Source of the DNA: Gemmatimonadota bacterium
GTDB lineage: Bacteria; Gemmatimonadota; Gemmatimonadetes; Longimicrobiales; Gaopeijiaceae
Reading direction: 5' to 3'
Assembly: GCA_018678395.1 (NCBI GenBank)
Contig: JAHHMJ010000313.1
Location: 1 to 14,387 of the forward strand
DNA length: 14,387 nucleotides
The notes under the pieces are model-generated. The model was not told where the DNA came from and did no database searches. It worked only from the letters and a program-made list of their open reading frames with translations. Positions 13,509 through 14,387 of this stretch are shown in pieces (within the stretch, counting starts at the first letter, position 1; each line of letters begins with the position of its first letter). The position numbers and the translations under genes are program-made.

Positions 13509-14387
13509 GTCGAGGGCCCCGTCTCACGGCCCTCCTCGCCGGGGCCCTCCTCGCCGGGGTCGTCCTCGCCGGGGTCGCACTCGCTGCGGGCCCTCTGGCG
13601 GGCCAGCAGGAGGCGCGCCCCGAGCTCCGTGGGGAGGTCACGCGAGGCGGTGAGATCATGCCCGGCGCCGAGATCGTCCTCCACCGGGTTTCCGCGACGC
13701 AGGCCGGCGAGATCGACACGGTTCAGGCCGACGCCGCGGGCCGCTTCCTGTTCTCGCTTCCCTCGGTCCCCCGTGAGGACCAGGAAGGCGACGTGTACTT
13801 CGCCTCGATCCGGCACGACGGCATTCTCTACTTCGGCCGCGCCGTGAGCCGGGCCGTGCAGCTCGACAGCGTGTACGCCATCCGGGCGTACGACACCCTG
13901 GTGGCGCCACCCGCCGGCACTGCCCTTCCGGTCGGGGTCCGCTATCTCATCGCCGAGGACGGGGCGGAGGGCTGGCAGATCACCGACCTCTTCGAGATCG
14001 CGCACGAGGGCGACCGGACGTGGGTCGCCGCACCGGGAGGCATCACCTGGAGCCATCCGCTCCCGGCGGCCGCCCGCGACCCGCAGGTCGGAGGCGGCGA
14101 CGTATCTCGCGACGCCGCCGTGGTCGAAGATGGCGTCCTGCTCCTGTCGGGCCCCATCTCTCCCGGAGCCCGCCAGTTCATTCTGCGCTATCGCGTCGAC
14201 TCGCTCGACGGCCTCGACGTGCCGCTCGCGCCCGGAACGCGCGTGGCCGAGCTGCTGGTGCGGGAGCCCGCCCCCGACCTCGAGGTCGAGGGTCTCCCGG
14301 GCGTGGAGACGGTCGAGATGCAGCCGGGGGTGACGTTCCGGCGCTATGCGGCCGAGCCGCCCCAGGTCGATCGCATCCGGGTCACGG
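13505..14387 (+). CDS. Exported protein of unknown function (3' end missing)
   Basis: The frame opens at a GTG overlapping the DUF151 stop (GTGA, 13505-13508) and runs past the window end; 294 codons are visible. The N-terminus (residues 7-37) is a long hydrophobic signal peptide with repeated L-L-A-G units, probably cleaved near LAGQQ. The next segment, about residues 42-100, reads like a small beta-sandwich of the carboxypeptidase regulatory-like kind: LRGEVTRGGEIMPGAEIVLH followed by DAAGRFLFSLP. This pattern (new-value strand, G-x-x-x-P-G-A, D-x-x-G-x-F) is typical of such domains. A second region with WQITDLFEIAH and ARQFILRYRVDS appears also to be beta-rich. The protein is probably periplasmic or envelope-bound. 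No enzymatic motif is visible and I assign no function. A later ATG start at 13658 would lose the signal peptide, so GTG is preferred. Confidence 0.78.
   Translation, partial: MSRGPRLTALLAGALLAGVVLAGVALAAGPLAGQQEARPELRGEVTRGGEIMPGAEIVLHRVSATQAGEIDTVQADAAGRFLFSLPSVPREDQEGDVYFASIRHDGILYFGRAVSRAVQLDSVYAIRAYDTLVAPPAGTALPVGVRYLIAEDGAEGWQITDLFEIAHEGDRTWVAAPGGITWSHPLPAAARDPQVGGGDVSRDAAVVEDGVLLLSGPISPGARQFILRYRVDSLDGLDVPLAPGTRVAELLVREPAPDLEVEGLPGVETVEMQPGVTFRRYAAEPPQVDRIRVT
13532..13576 (+). repeat. Three 15-base tandem repeats inside a signal peptide
   Basis: Three consecutive 15-base units (13532-13546, 13547-13561, 13562-13576) read CTCCTCGCCGGGGCC, CTCCTCGCCGGGGTC and GTCCTCGCCGGGGTC. They differ at one to two positions and encode LLAGA, LLAGV and VLAGV. 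The next bases (GCACTCGCTGCGGGC) look like a decayed fourth unit. As the unit length is a multiple of three, copy-number change would lengthen or shorten the hydrophobic core without breaking the frame. Confidence 0.85.

Noticed and set aside
1..14387. tRNA, rRNA, CRISPR array, insertion sequence, prophage or attachment site
   Set aside because: Nothing of these kinds was seen. Gaps are too small for RNA genes and coding composition is uniform, giving no sign of recent transfer.

Overview
The window is a very GC-rich, almost gap-free stretch of bacterial chromosome. All 18 recognisable genes are on the + strand: 16 are complete, and one at each edge is cut by the window end. Gram-negative features (a beta-barrel-like exported protein at the left edge, a short Hpf, a Proteobacteria-like hpf-hprK-PTS neighbourhood) combined with very high GC, a Firmicutes-style HprK/HPr-Ser46 pair and a mannose-family PTS suggest a Gemmatimonadota-like or related uncultivated lineage. 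That placement is an inference from gene content, not a demonstrated assignment.

Left part (1-4844). The 3' end of an exported beta-barrel-like gene runs by a stop/start overlap into a complete riboflavin operon: ribD, ribE, ribBA, ribH. Together these supply every committed enzyme from GTP plus ribulose 5-phosphate to riboflavin except the phosphatase step. nusB follows ribH by a 4-base overlap, a common bacterial linkage. Every junction here is an overlap, an abutment or a gap of at most 14 bases, so strong translational coupling is expected. No FMN riboswitch lies in front of any rib gene in this window.

Middle part (4841-11662). A GT4-type glycosyltransferase overlaps nusB. After the only AT-rich patch in the region and a strong Shine-Dalgarno come hpf (ribosome hibernation), hprK (HPr kinase/phosphorylase) and a complete mannose-family PTS: EIIA, EIIB, EIIC and EIID as four separate genes, then HPr and Enzyme I. 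The phosphorelay residues can all be located: EI His195, HPr His15, EIIA His11 and EIIB His14. The HprK target HPr Ser46 and the HprK Walker A are also intact, so the cluster looks able both to phosphorylate sugar and to respond to it. No sugar-catabolic gene lies nearby, so the substrate is unknown.

Right part (11663-14387). An 86-base gap with an imperfect hairpin separates ptsI from metK (S-adenosylmethionine synthetase). A bifunctional-nuclease (DUF151) gene follows. A truncated gene for an exported protein of unknown function then begins at a GTG overlapping the previous stop; its signal peptide is built from three 15-base tandem repeats.

No tRNA, rRNA, CRISPR array, insertion sequence or integration site was seen. 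Most of the window is housekeeping or conserved regulation. The points most worth a second look are the self-contained HprK/Man-PTS/Hpf module, several sequence departures in its Enzyme I and EIIA, and the ptsI-metK gap.
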